NCBI GenBank assembly: GCA_027022365.1
Contig: JALVYU010000026.1
Span: forward strand, 186,001-250,000
From: Desulfurococcales archaeon
Lineage (GTDB): Archaea > Thermoproteota > Thermoprotei_A > Sulfolobales > Desulfurococcaceae
Reading direction: 5' to 3'
Length of the DNA: 64,000 nt
Below, one piece after another: positions 23,171-32,592 of this stretch (within the stretch, counting starts at the first letter, position 1; every line of letters starts with the position of its first letter). The notes beneath the pieces are model-generated. The model worked only from the letters and a program-made list of their open reading frames with translations. It was not told the DNA's origin and did no database searches. The position numbers and the translations under genes are program-made.

Positions 23171-24418
23171 ATGAAGCTTATAGAAGCAACATTCAAGCCT
23201 GCCAAGGACAAAGTCATCGAAGGCGTAGAAGATACTGTGCCATTTATTCTATCGATCAAGGGAGTACATAGCGCATCACCACCAGTAGCCTTTCTCATAA
23301 TGATAGATGTCAGTTACTCGATGGACGGTGAAAAGATATTCAGGGCAAAACAGGCCGCGCTGAAAATTCTTGAGCTTATTCGTGACAAAGACTATGTCGG
23401 GGTATATGGGTTCTGCGGTAAAGTCAAAGAAGTACTAAAGCCAATACCCTTCACCGATAAGAAGCTCGTCGAGAAGGCCATTGTTTCGCTTAAACTAGAT
23501 AGTGGTACGAATATTTATGAAGCATTGAAAGTCTTAGCGGAGCAGGCTAGGAAGCTTGTAGAGTCAAAAACAGTATCTGCTGTTAGAGCAATATTCATCA
23601 CGGACGGAGAACCCACATCTGGGCCGAAGAAGCCCAAGAAAATACTCGAGATGGCAAGAAAGCTCCGTGAGGCTGGCGGGACAGCTCTAGTGATCGGTGT
23701 AGGCGATAAATATAATGAGAAACTGCTCCTAGATATTGCGCGTGCCGTTAACGGTGTATTCGAACATGCACAGGATCCGGAAGCACTTGAAAAAACCATG
23801 TACGAATACACGTCGATCGTAAGAGAGCTGTGTGCGAGAGAAATAGTCGCAACGTTTGTCTCATCACCGTACACTCGTGTGAATATCTATAATAGAGAAT
23901 CTATAACCATCGACAACGAGACCAGAGTAAACATTGGAGACATACATTATGGAGAGGTGATTGATGTAGTTGGCGAATTGCTCGTGGAGCCTATGGTTTC
24001 AGGCACACACGAGGCATTAACCATAACAATATCGTACATCAACCCAGAAACTGGTGAACAAGAATTCCTAAAACCAATCAAGTTCTCACTAAACATCATA
24101 GAGAGAAGCCGTGCTGGCGAAATAATGGTGGATAATACCGTAGAAGCAGAAGTAAGAGCCGTCAAGGCCGCACTGGCCCTGAGCGAGAATGTGGGTAAGA
24201 AGCCTAAGAAAGAGGAGATCGAGAAGCAGTTCGAAGAACTCGTAGAGGCTACACGTGTACTGGGCTCAAAGAACCTCGTGACAAGAACCATGAGTATAAA
24301 GGAGATGTTGAGCGAAGAAGGATTCACACCCGACGTAACCAAGGAGATGGCGAGTATAATATCAAAGATTTTATCTGGAAGAATCGAAAAAGAGAAAGAA
24401 GAAGGTGAAAAAGAATGA
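23171..24418 (+). CDS. VWA domain protein, ArnB-like
   Basis: A 415-residue protein with a von Willebrand A domain at about 35-215: the MIDAS motif is D-V-S-Y-S in FLIMIDVSYSMDGEKIF, with the threonine in LDSGTNIYEAL and the aspartate in AIFITDGEPTSG. After it comes a beta-rich region (about 215-310) and a helical end, the layout of crenarchaeal ArnB. In Sulfolobus, ArnB (VWA) and ArnA (FHA) form a phosphorylation-controlled complex that represses the archaellum. ATG 23171 follows GGGTGAT; ATG 23159 is the alternative. The FHA gene overlaps its stop by four bases. Confidence 0.85.
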   Translation: MKLIEATFKPAKDKVIEGVEDTVPFILSIKGVHSASPPVAFLIMIDVSYSMDGEKIFRAKQAALKILELIRDKDYVGVYGFCGKVKEVLKPIPFTDKKLVEKAIVSLKLDSGTNIYEALKVLAEQARKLVESKTVSAVRAIFITDGEPTSGPKKPKKILEMARKLREAGGTALVIGVGDKYNEKLLLDIARAVNGVFEHAQDPEALEKTMYEYTSIVRELCAREIVATFVSSPYTRVNIYNRESITIDNETRVNIGDIHYGEVIDVVGELLVEPMVSGTHEALTITISYINPETGEQEFLKPIKFSLNIIERSRAGEIMVDNTVEAEVRAVKAALALSENVGKKPKKEEIEKQFEELVEATRVLGSKNLVTRTMSIKEMLSEEGFTPDVTKEMASIISKILSGRIEKEKEEGEKE

Positions 24419-24765
24419 GCGAGGCAAAGGGAGAGAAGCCCAAATTACTAAAACTAACTGTCGTCAAGAGTAATTTCTTCATGCCGCAGAATCAATGGGT
24501 CTTAGAACCGGGAGAATACATTCTCGGAAGATATCCTACTAACGACATAGTAATTCCTGATCCGTATGTGTCTCGTCGCCACGCAAGAATATTCTTTAAA
24601 GAAGGAGAATGGTACATAGAAGACCTAGGTAGTACTAATGGTACACTTGTAAATAACGAAGATATTAAGGGAAAAGAACCTGTCAAGCTAGAGGATGGTT
24701 CAGAAATAGTTGTTGGTTTAACAATACTCGCAGTATCATTTGTTGAGAAAACAGAGGAAGAATAA
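24415..24765 (+). CDS. FHA domain protein, ArnA-like without zinc finger
   Basis: A 116-residue protein that is essentially one forkhead-associated domain: GEYILGRYPTNDIVIPD, then VSRRHARIFF and WYIEDLGSTNGTLVN, containing the conserved G-R, S-R-R-H and N-G residues that bind phosphothreonine. Unlike Sulfolobus ArnA it has no N-terminal zinc finger. The ATGA overlap with the VWA gene means translational coupling. It would read phosphothreonines made by the kinase encoded 92 bases downstream, probably on the VWA partner. Confidence 0.92.
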   Translation: MSEAKGEKPKLLKLTVVKSNFFMPQNQWVLEPGEYILGRYPTNDIVIPDPYVSRRHARIFFKEGEWYIEDLGSTNGTLVNNEDIKGKEPVKLEDGSEIVVGLTILAVSFVEKTEEE

Positions 24766-24856
24766 ACAACTTAAACAACGATGTAGTTAAATAACATATT
24801 CAATGACAAGGTTGTATTTGGTTTTCATTATTTGTCAGTATACTGGTGGATGAGAA

Positions 24857-26452
24857 TTGGTTGATTTAAGGCCGTATTCAAGAATAGATGATTCAAGCAA
24901 TGTATTTGTAGATCCAGTAGTATTATCAACTATTTTACTTAAACAAAAAATGATTGTCGCTAATAAGAAGGCTAATTTAGCCCAATTCATAGACGAGTTA
25001 AAAACAAGAGCGATAAATGCTGCTAAAAATGAGCAAGTACTATACGTAACCGTGCGAGCCGCAGATTCATCCTGGAGAATAAGGCTTTTACTCTACTCTA
25101 CAAATATCGTTGGAATGATTTACGAGACTAGGGAAGGCACACAGATAGTAGGCGGTTTAGCTTATAGTAATTTCATAAAAGAGGTCTATCCTAGCAACCC
25201 AATGGTAAAATACAGTATGGGTGTGCTTCCAATAGATGAACTCCCTGATCAGCTGAAAGAGCATGTAATAAACTGTAGGCAGGAAAAATCAAGGGAAAAA
25301 CCCCCATATATTTGGCTCAATAAAATGATATATGATATATATATTGACAAGATATTGACTGAGAAAGGAGCCTACATGTATGTTCTCCTAGGCCGCGATA
25401 GATTCGGATATAGGTACGCGGTTAAAATACCGAGAGAAAAAACCATTGAGGGGAAACCACTAGCTGTTAGTAGTAGGTCGATGGGATTAAACGAGGTGCT
25501 CAAAGGAGTCTTCAATTCCCTAGAAGTAGCCCACTCTAATAGGCAGGGTATACGCGAATCATTAATGCTCAGAGGATACGATGAAGCGCTCGCCGATAAA
25601 CTGCTTGTCTATAGGAAATACATACTATATCCGAAAGCGATTATAGTGTTAAGAGATATTTATACAGAAGATGAATATATGTCGAGCCCGCCAATAGTGA
25701 TCGAGGATTATGCTGATCTAGGAGACCTGGATGGCAGGATCAAAAAATACAAGATCGATCCGAGAGAAGTAGCCTTTATAGCGATACGTACATCTGGCGC
25801 TCTAGGATTGATACACGCGAATCATTATGTACACATGGATATTAAGCCTCAGAACATACTGTTAAGGGAAGACGATGGAGAACCTTATGGGTACGCCCCA
25901 CTAATAAGTGATTTCGTTGGAACACCGCATTTGTTCAACGAAACCATAGAGTTAAAGAAGTCGACGCCAGAATATGCTGATCCTCTAGCCCTGATAAGAG
26001 GAAAGGCTGGATACAATTACGATGTATACAGCTTAGGGCTGACATTATTCTATGCCGCTACACGCCAGAAGCTTAAGACAAGGATCCTTGTAAACCTATT
26101 GATACTTAAAAACCTCTACGGCACGCCTGTCCCTCTAAGAGTATTTTTGATCGAAAACCCAGATCTAGTTCAAATACATAGAAGGCTCGAAGTAATTCTG
26201 CGCAACTATACTAGCTCAACCAGAAAATCACCACCAGAAGAACTAATGTCAAACATATTATCCATAATAGGAGATCATGATGCAAATGCTGTCAAAACTA
26301 TACGTAAGAAATTACCTGATAGACTAGTCAAAGTGATTCTTAAAGCGATAACATTAGATGAGCAAAAAAGATATCAAGATGCTATCGCTATGTGGAACGA
26401 TCTAATGTCTGCTCTTGTTGAGCTAGGATATACAAACCTTATACCGAAATAG
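24857..26452 (+). CDS. Serine/threonine protein kinase (eukaryotic-like)
   Basis: A 531-residue protein. Residues 1-165 are a domain I do not recognise. The kinase domain runs from about 172 to 450: glycine-rich LLGRDRFGYRYAVK with the ATP lysine K190, hinge near VIEDYADLGDLDG, catalytic loop HMDIKPQNILL (326-336, D328, K330, N333) and SDFVGTPHLF, where the usual DFG is DFV-G. The catalytic residues are all there, so activity is likely. TTG 24857 is the start with GGTGGATGAG ahead. Its neighbours make a VWA-FHA-kinase set; no membrane segment is seen. Confidence 0.88.
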   Translation: MVDLRPYSRIDDSSNVFVDPVVLSTILLKQKMIVANKKANLAQFIDELKTRAINAAKNEQVLYVTVRAADSSWRIRLLLYSTNIVGMIYETREGTQIVGGLAYSNFIKEVYPSNPMVKYSMGVLPIDELPDQLKEHVINCRQEKSREKPPYIWLNKMIYDIYIDKILTEKGAYMYVLLGRDRFGYRYAVKIPREKTIEGKPLAVSSRSMGLNEVLKGVFNSLEVAHSNRQGIRESLMLRGYDEALADKLLVYRKYILYPKAIIVLRDIYTEDEYMSSPPIVIEDYADLGDLDGRIKKYKIDPREVAFIAIRTSGALGLIHANHYVHMDIKPQNILLREDDGEPYGYAPLISDFVGTPHLFNETIELKKSTPEYADPLALIRGKAGYNYDVYSLGLTLFYAATRQKLKTRILVNLLILKNLYGTPVPLRVFLIENPDLVQIHRRLEVILRNYTSSTRKSPPEELMSNILSIIGDHDANAVKTIRKKLPDRLVKVILKAITLDEQKRYQDAIAMWNDLMSALVELGYTNLIPK

Positions 26453-26800
26453 CTGTTGTAGTTACCCAGATGTTTTACATCAAGTTCTTTTACTCATCTA
26501 TTTTTCATTAGAACCAATATGTTTTCGTCTTTACGATAATGTTGTCTTGGACAATGATTCACAATAACGTGTATTCTGTTTATATTTTAGTATTGATCAT
26601 TATATGCTTGGAACATTATCTTTGCTAATACGTATACATGGTACTGTTTATAGAATACATACTATTTAACGTCAATACAGTGATGTAAAATAATTGTAGG
26701 TAGAATATAACAGGTTTTATTAAACCAATATAAATCTGTAAAAAAGAAATAATTAATTGTATTTATTAGTATATATTATATGGACACAGGGTGACCAATA
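26453..26800. other. AT-rich intergenic region upstream of the PhoU-like gene
   Basis: This 348-base gap holds no gene that I can support. It is very AT-rich. A TATA-like TATATATTATATGG at about 26770-26782 and GGGTGA at 26790-26795 serve the next gene. Short inverted repeats (GATGT-TTT-ACATC near 26468; GGTTT-TATT-AAACC near 26711) could be operator or terminator elements but are too short to call. Confidence 0.4.
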
Positions 26801-27832
26801 GTGGTAGAGAAAAGAAAGATACAGAAAACGGGTTCTTCCTCATATATCGTTACATTACCAAAAGAATGGATAGATATGATGGGACTAAAATCAGGTGATT
26901 ACGTACTAATATATGAGCATGAGGGTAAACTAATAATTACTTCTCCTAAAGCGGAGGCTAGACAACTGAGCGGAGAGATCCATATCAAAGAGGATATCGA
27001 TAACCAGGAAATATTCCGTGTACTCGTCGCGATGTACCTCGCTGGCTATGACAACATAGCTGTAACGTTCTCATCTAACATTCCTAATCTGGCGCGACGG
27101 ATAAGCGAGCTCAAGAATATGGCAAGGATCAAGCTTGCCGGTATAGAGGTTGTCGACGAAACCTATAATTCAATATCATTTAAGATACTCCTTGACCTAA
27201 AGGAGCTACCGCTCATTAGAGCGATAAGGAGGCTACACTTGATAGTTAACGGCATGCTCAACGATGCTCTAAATGCGTTCATAAAGAAAGACAAGGAACT
27301 GGCTGCTGCGGTAATACAACGTGATGATGAAGCAGATAGGTTTCACTTCATGATCGTTAGACAGTTAGCCCTAGCACTACTTGATATCAAGATAATGTAT
27401 GAGCTCGGAATCTCGAACCCCGTTGAGGCAATCAACTATAGAATAGTCGTTAGAAACCTCGAGAGAATAGCTGATCATGCCGTAAATATAGCTAAGAGGA
27501 TCAAGCACATGCCCGAGGATTGCGTCTTATGCCAGGAAACCTATGAGCTCGGTCAGAGAATAATCAGTACTTTCAACAACGCAATGGATAACCTATACAA
27601 ATTAGGGAGAAAGAAGGCGGAAGAGGTGATCAGAGATGCGCAGAAAATAGTCGGTGAGATAGAGGATGTATTACTGAACAAGATCCTCTTAGGAAACATA
27701 AGTGATCAAGAGAAAATAGTCTTAACACTAATCTACGATAGTCTACGGAGAATCACAAGATATAGTAGCGGAATAGCCGAAGCTACTCTAAACATCAAAG
27801 TTAACAAGAACAACATCATAGATATTAAATAA
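26801..27832 (+). CDS. AbrB-PhoU fusion, phosphate uptake regulator-like
   Basis: A 343-residue protein. Residues 1-50 are an AbrB DNA-binding domain (RKIQKTGSSSYIVTLPKEW, GLKSGDYVLIY). From about 110 to 330 two PhoU helical repeats follow, with the D/E-x-x-D metal pattern in RDDEADRFHF and RNLERIADHAVNIAK. Archaeal proteins of this type are thought to control phosphate transport genes. GTG 26801 is the start, seven bases after GGGTGA. A C-x2-C pair (CVLCQE, near 246) between the repeats is unexplained. Confidence 0.88.
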   Translation: MVEKRKIQKTGSSSYIVTLPKEWIDMMGLKSGDYVLIYEHEGKLIITSPKAEARQLSGEIHIKEDIDNQEIFRVLVAMYLAGYDNIAVTFSSNIPNLARRISELKNMARIKLAGIEVVDETYNSISFKILLDLKELPLIRAIRRLHLIVNGMLNDALNAFIKKDKELAAAVIQRDDEADRFHFMIVRQLALALLDIKIMYELGISNPVEAINYRIVVRNLERIADHAVNIAKRIKHMPEDCVLCQETYELGQRIISTFNNAMDNLYKLGRKKAEEVIRDAQKIVGEIEDVLLNKILLGNISDQEKIVLTLIYDSLRRITRYSSGIAEATLNIKVNKNNIIDIK

Positions 27833-27869
27833 GTTAAATTAGGAGCAATACAATAAACTCTATACGAGT

Positions 27870-27946
27870 GCCCCGGAGCCTACGCAACGCCCCCGAGTAC
27901 CGGGGGAGTATGAGCGTAGGACGGGTCACTCCCGGCCATAACAACA
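27870..27946. ncRNA. GC-rich structured element, candidate non-coding RNA
   Basis: In an AT-rich gap a 75-base GC-rich block folds well: CCTACGC (27879-27885) with GCGTAGG (27914-27920) enclosing CCCCCG-AGTAC-CGGGGG (27890-27906), then CGGG-TCACT-CCCG (27922-27934). CCGGAG (27873-27878) could alternatively pair with CTCCCGG. ACA triplets follow at 27941-27946, so an H/ACA guide is possible but its geometry does not fit cleanly. On the minus strand a TATA box GCTTTTATATC near 27985-27995 would start a transcript about 15 bases before it. Strand and family are undecided. Confidence 0.5.
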
Positions 27947-28074
27947 TGTCGCATTGTCTGAATTCTAGTAGATTCTTATTATGATATAAAAGCAGCAGGC
28001 ATGATAAGTTATTAAGAATTAAAAAATAATGAATAAGTGGTAGCTATGCGTTCGCCTTTTCCAGAAAAGAATGA

Positions 28075-28353
28075 TCATTCTTTTCTTGCAGGTATATAGG
28101 TTCTCTTCTCCGGGGGTTCAAGTTCATCCATGTTTCTAAGAGCTTCAAGGTAAGAATCATAGTCGTCGGTAGGCAGTAGTTTCCTAACCCTAATATATGA
28201 TTCTATTAGTTCGTCAGGGATATTATCCAGCCTACCAAACAGATGAGTGTATCCCTGGTTCCTAAGCCATTCCATAAAGTCTTCTTCGAGGCCCGCATCG
28301 ACTATTAATTTGACAAGCTCGTATTTTTCAGAAGGGCTCAACTTGGGCGTCAT
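28075..28353 (-). CDS. Conserved hypothetical protein
   Basis: A 92-residue acidic, helical protein: SEKYELVKLIVDAGLEEDF, then GRLDNIPDELIESYIRVRKLL and YDSYLEALRNMDELEPPEKR. I do not recognise the family. It lies between a structured RNA candidate and a PhoU-TrkA regulator, read in the same direction as the latter with a 78-base gap. Its stop codon lies inside a perfect 22-base palindrome (28064-28085). Confidence 0.65.
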   Translation of the reverse strand: MTPKLSPSEKYELVKLIVDAGLEEDFMEWLRNQGYTHLFGRLDNIPDELIESYIRVRKLLPTDDYDSYLEALRNMDELEPPEKRTYIPARKE

Positions 28354-28431
28354 AGAAGAATCCCTGCGAGGAATCCTGTGCCGAAAATAGTTTTGTCGCC
28401 GGCCCTAATTAAGGCTTAGGTTTACGGATCC

Positions 28432-29646
28432 TTATTCTTCCTCTTCTTCTATGCCCTCGTATTCAATGTTCAGAGACTCAAGTTTTTCTATAAGATTGGC
28501 CTCGGTTCCTGAATAGTATTTTATTAGGAGTGTATCACCGGGTTTAACTATGGTATTAGGTTTAGGCATGGGTATTATCTTGTTGTTTCTATAAAGAGCT
28601 ATCACGAGAACGCCTAGGTCGTCCAATGCAAGAGATTCTAGTGTTCTTTCCTTGAATCCTTCAGGGATCTTCAGTCTTGCTACTTGTTCTACGCTTTCTT
28701 CCTCTACCCTCCTAACAATAGGATGGATCGGTAGGTTTGACGCCAATGGCACTATTAGTTCTGTCGCTGCATCAGCTATGTTTTCCATAGATGTTACGAA
28801 GCTCATGAGGCCGGCCTTTTCTTCAGGCTCGCCATTGTACTCGGATAATATGTATAGGATCATTTTGTACGCCAGGTCGTCAACGACCTCTTCAAGATTT
28901 AGTACTTCGTTGGCGGCGATTTTATCGTTATTTACTATTGCGTGGAACGCTAGATCAATCATGACGTCAGAGATATTCTTGAGATAAGCTATTTTCTTAG
29001 CTAGTTTTTCCTCTACAACATTAGTGCTTGGTTTCCTAAGAGCGATTTCATCGCCCAACATCTTTGCAACTAGGCTTAGAGAATCGAAGGTTCCCCGCAC
29101 GATCAATATGTCGCCGACCTTGATCTCCGTGTCCTCGTCAGGGTTTATGATCCAGTGATCCTCTCTCCTGATAGCGATTATGTTGAAGCCTGTCATCATC
29201 TCATACAGTCTGTCTATGCTAAAGCCTTCGTAGGCTTTGTTCTTAACGATTATTCTCGCAATAACTTCCTCGGACTCGAGAAGCGCTGCGCGTACTTGTT
29301 CACTAATTCCTGTACCTCTCAATACGAGCATGGCTATATCAGCTGCCGAATCACTTAATTTATCGAGGGCATTTGCCATCCTATACACGCTTACCATCTC
29401 CTCGGCGTCACGCACTGTTTTGACGGCAAGGCTTGCCTGCATTACCAGGAGGCTCCAAGCGGCATCTAGTTTGTCTTCTACACGCTGTACTTCATAGGCA
29501 AGGCTAGAGTCATTCACTACTACTGAGTAGTAGGCTAGATCGACCATTAGTCTCGAGTACTCGCTCATATCGGTTAATAGTTCATATACAGGTATGGGTT
29601 CGTACTTGACTTGCCTTGGCGCCTTTATAGGCAATATCTTCTTCAC
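28432..29646 (-). CDS. Duplicated PhoU-TrkA_C regulator
   Basis: A 404-residue soluble protein with two copies of the same module. Each has a PhoU-like helical segment (about 20-110 and 210-300; for example SEYSRLMVDLAYYSVV and LKNISDVMIDLAFHAIV) followed by a TrkA_C/RCK_C ligand-binding beta domain (about 120-200 and 320-395; GFNIIAIRREDHWIINPDEDTE and KPNTIVKPGDTLLIKY). Such proteins accompany ion transporters, often K+ or phosphate, and bind nucleotides. No transporter gene is adjacent. The acidic tail EGIEEEEE is unusual but not informative. Confidence 0.85.
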   Translation of the reverse strand: MKKILPIKAPRQVKYEPIPVYELLTDMSEYSRLMVDLAYYSVVVNDSSLAYEVQRVEDKLDAAWSLLVMQASLAVKTVRDAEEMVSVYRMANALDKLSDSAADIAMLVLRGTGISEQVRAALLESEEVIARIIVKNKAYEGFSIDRLYEMMTGFNIIAIRREDHWIINPDEDTEIKVGDILIVRGTFDSLSLVAKMLGDEIALRKPSTNVVEEKLAKKIAYLKNISDVMIDLAFHAIVNNDKIAANEVLNLEEVVDDLAYKMILYILSEYNGEPEEKAGLMSFVTSMENIADAATELIVPLASNLPIHPIVRRVEEESVEQVARLKIPEGFKERTLESLALDDLGVLVIALYRNNKIIPMPKPNTIVKPGDTLLIKYYSGTEANLIEKLESLNIEYEGIEEEEE

Positions 29647-29695
29647 CTAATAGTGGAGGGGATTAATGTTCAGAATACATGAATTATTGACTGGA

Positions 29696-30841
29696 TTAAT
29701 AAATCCTATATCTTAGTATGCCTACTATGCCCCCGAAGGTCTTCTTAAGCCATGCTCCCTCCGGTATATCGTCGCTCAAATAAACTGGTTTGGCACCAAA
29801 TTTCTTCGCGAGCTCAGCCCACTCCAGAGCATCCGCTCTGCTCTCATCGATTATCAGTGTCTTGACAGCTCCCATTTGAAGTGCTTGCCTAACTTCATCC
29901 TCACCATAAATAATAAGGCCGTCGTCCTTCGCCATGTGGAGCTTGAACTCCTCGACAGCCTTTAGTGCATCAACATATTCTTGTTCTTTCAAAATATCCG
30001 CAGCCTTCATGATCATCTCTCTAAGCCCTACCTCACCCTGATAACCAACATCGATTAGTCTCGGTAGCACGATCTGCTTGAGCCTATAATCTAGATAATT
30101 TCCTTCTAGGAAATCGTATTTACTATAGGCTGGGCCACCGATAAGTATCGCTTTTAGTTTTCCTTGCTCGAGAAGTGGTAGGAAATGCTTCTTGGCATGC
30201 TCAGCAACTCTTTTGTAAAACTCGTCTACAAGTTGCTCTATTATACGGTCAAAACGTCGCTGACTCTGACCGCCCCTGTGGTGTTTGCCTGGGATATAGG
30301 CTTCTAGTTCTTCGAGGACTTCGAGTCTACTGCCTTTAAGCAGTCCAAGTGTTGCTGCGTCTCTCTCGACAAGTATTAGTCCGACAAGATTTGACTCTAG
30401 CACCATTTCTTCTAGGAATTCTGTGTGGAACTCCTTGTCGGTTCTATAGTAGTATACGGGCACTTTCTCAGGCGGTATGAGCATTATACATATGAAGTCA
30501 CCGGTATTCATGTCCTCTCCACAAAACAGTGCCAATCCCTTATCAGGTATCTTTGGAACCTTGCTGAGTCTCTCGATGGCTGCCGATAGTGCTCTCTGGA
30601 CGGCGTTTCGTGTTTTCTTCAATTTGATGTTATCAGTAATAGAAAGCTCTTGTCGCAGCATGTTCAGTACGTCGCTTACAGGTCTTCCCGGAGGAATATA
30701 CAGGCTCAACAATACAGTCGCGGGTGCACGCCATTTCTTGAGCTCATTAATTATGTTTTTCAGCTGCCTCCGATCAACACGGAGCGACTGGAGCTTCTCC
30801 TCACTATAGCTAAAAACCCACCCCTCATACACCTCTCTCAC
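29696..30841 (-). CDS. prf1: Peptide chain release factor aRF1
   Basis: A 381-residue class I release factor recognising all three stop codons. The N-domain has NIKLKKTR (stop-codon decoding loop; the serine of eukaryotic NIKS is Leu), the middle domain has the catalytic GGQ in HHRGGQSQRRFDR, and the C-domain ends with VKTLIIDESRADALEW and GIVGILRY. GTG 30841 is chosen from a TATA box ACCTATATAATAG near 30884-30876, which puts the transcript start at about 30854. A longer frame to 30946 would overlap the divergent YrdC-type gene. The two genes share one bidirectional promoter region. Confidence 0.95.
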   Translation of the reverse strand: MREVYEGWVFSYSEEKLQSLRVDRRQLKNIINELKKWRAPATVLLSLYIPPGRPVSDVLNMLRQELSITDNIKLKKTRNAVQRALSAAIERLSKVPKIPDKGLALFCGEDMNTGDFICIMLIPPEKVPVYYYRTDKEFHTEFLEEMVLESNLVGLILVERDAATLGLLKGSRLEVLEELEAYIPGKHHRGGQSQRRFDRIIEQLVDEFYKRVAEHAKKHFLPLLEQGKLKAILIGGPAYSKYDFLEGNYLDYRLKQIVLPRLIDVGYQGEVGLREMIMKAADILKEQEYVDALKAVEEFKLHMAKDDGLIIYGEDEVRQALQMGAVKTLIIDESRADALEWAELAKKFGAKPVYLSDDIPEGAWLKKTFGGIVGILRYRIY

Positions 30842-30895
30842 GCATAATTCATTAACTCGTGGATGTTGAAACTCTATTATATAGGTTTGGAACAG

Positions 30896-31549
30896 GTGAT
30901 AGCATTGCGTGTAGTAAAAACACCGTTTTGGCGTCCGAGCGAGCAAGTTGTTGAGGAAGCATACAGGGCAATAAGAAGTGGATGGCTTGTTGTAGGTCCG
31001 ACGGATACCGTATACGGTATTTTCAGCGATGTATATAATGATGAATACGTGGAGAAGGTTTTCCTTGTTAAGCGTAGAGAAAAAACTAAGCCCTTACCTG
31101 TACTAGCATCTAGCATAGCGGCTGTTGAAGAGATCGTTGAGATGAATAACAAGTTAAGAGCATTTCTCACAGCGGTCTGGCCTGGCCCGATAACGATTGT
31201 TTTCAACGATATTGATTGTAATATATTCTCTAGTCTTGTGTGTAGGAATAATAGTGTAGCTCTACGTGTTCCTGCAGCGCCTTTTCCGCGAAAACTAGCA
31301 GAAATGAATGGAGGATTCATAACAGGGTCAAGTGCTAATATTTCCGGCGAGCCGTCCCCCTTGAACATTGAGGAAGCCATACATTATTTCAACGGGGACG
31401 TGCAGATATATGTGGATTCAGGCGAGACACCACTTAAAGCACCGTCAACAATTGTTAGTATAAATGACCGGGAATTATCCCTAATCAGACAAGGAGCCGT
31501 AGATTACGTTATCATATCGAGAATCTACCGTAGAATAATGAGTGGTTGA
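30896..31549 (+). CDS. Sua5/YciO/YrdC family L-threonylcarbamoyladenylate synthase
   Basis: About 217 residues of the YrdC fold: the N-terminal AYRAIRSGWLVVGPTDTVYGI motif, KRREKTKPLPVLAS, VWPGPITIVF, and GGFITGSSANISGEPS near 145-160. It makes threonylcarbamoyl-AMP from threonine, bicarbonate and ATP for t6A37 of ANN-decoding tRNAs, including initiator tRNA-Met. GTG 30896 or TTG 30905 is the start; the TATA box near 30872-30882 implies a nearly leaderless mRNA. It lacks the C-terminal Sua5 domain. The next gene overlaps its stop by four bases. Confidence 0.92.
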   Translation: MIALRVVKTPFWRPSEQVVEEAYRAIRSGWLVVGPTDTVYGIFSDVYNDEYVEKVFLVKRREKTKPLPVLASSIAAVEEIVEMNNKLRAFLTAVWPGPITIVFNDIDCNIFSSLVCRNNSVALRVPAAPFPRKLAEMNGGFITGSSANISGEPSPLNIEEAIHYFNGDVQIYVDSGETPLKAPSTIVSINDRELSLIRQGAVDYVIISRIYRRIMSG

Positions 31550-32523
31550 GATTGAATATTCAGGAAATAAAGATCTCCAAGAAAACAATAGTACTTGTTA
31601 TTCTTGTTGTTACTACAGTTATGATAGCCTATAATGTTATTACAGAAGGGATGAAACCGCCAATCATAGATCCGCTTAATCTTCTCCTAGCCTTTATTGT
31701 ATTCTTCGGGGCTTGGCTGGTCTCAGCTATTAGATTAAGAACCATACACGCCAGCCTCGATCCCGAGAAGAAGCTTCCGCTGAAAGAATACTTATACGCA
31801 AGATTGCTAGGCGGGTTAATGGCATATATAACGCCGTCTGCAATAGGGGGAGAGCCCGCTCGTGCATATTATTTATCATACAAGTGTCATGAACGGTTCT
31901 CAAAATACTTCGCCCTAGTCATATACGAGGTTCTATACGATGTATTCGTTACATCAATAGGTGCTGTAGTATTTAGCCTATTCTACCTGCCATTAACGAT
32001 ACCTATAATCATCGTGGGAATAGCAAACACGAGTTTTTGGGGAACGATGTACCTCTTACTCGAAAACATGATTGATCCCGATAACGCGCCGCGCATCATA
32101 AGATTTGTGGTTAGAATAGTCAACGACCAGCTCAGTAAACGATTAGGCGATTCCTACACATCTTTTGCCTCATCTTTTAAGACGATTGTTTCAAGAATGA
32201 ATATTACCAGAAGATTCGTTGTTTGTGCCTTAACAATTGTTTTTCAAATACTATTTGGTATCACGATCTATTTATTGGGCTTCAATGTTTACAACGTAAA
32301 CGTTGTGAGAGCTATAGTTGCTTATTTTCTAGCAATAACAGCTAGCGCTCTCCCTACACCCGGCGGAGCTGGTACCATGGAATATGGTTTATCTATAACT
32401 CTTCCTCCAGGACTAGTTATTCTTTCACGCTCATTCATATATTATACGACCGTAATTATGGGGATTATTATCTTATACCATAGCGGTATAAGAGAAATTA
32501 TTGAAAGAAACAGCGGGTCTTAA
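31546..32523 (+). CDS. Membrane protein of the LPG synthase/UPF0104 flippase-like family
   Basis: A 325-residue protein with about eight hydrophobic helices. It matches the COG0392 group: LVSAIRLRTIHASL, then RLLGGLMAYITPSAIGGEPARAYYL, and late SALPTPGGAGTMEYGLSI, which are the family's conserved polar loops. The group includes the transmembrane part of lysylphosphatidylglycerol synthase and proposed lipid-linked sugar flippases. Substrate is unknown. The TTG start lies in the TTGA overlap with the YrdC stop, so the pair is co-translated. Confidence 0.82.
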   Translation: MRLNIQEIKISKKTIVLVILVVTTVMIAYNVITEGMKPPIIDPLNLLLAFIVFFGAWLVSAIRLRTIHASLDPEKKLPLKEYLYARLLGGLMAYITPSAIGGEPARAYYLSYKCHERFSKYFALVIYEVLYDVFVTSIGAVVFSLFYLPLTIPIIIVGIANTSFWGTMYLLLENMIDPDNAPRIIRFVVRIVNDQLSKRLGDSYTSFASSFKTIVSRMNITRRFVVCALTIVFQILFGITIYLLGFNVYNVNVVRAIVAYFLAITASALPTPGGAGTMEYGLSITLPPGLVILSRSFIYYTTVIMGIIILYHSGIREIIERNSGS

Positions 32524-32592
32524 CAAGTTTGCATAAAATATTTTTAATTAATCAATACAAATAGTGTTTGAAATAAAATGAGTTGATATAAA

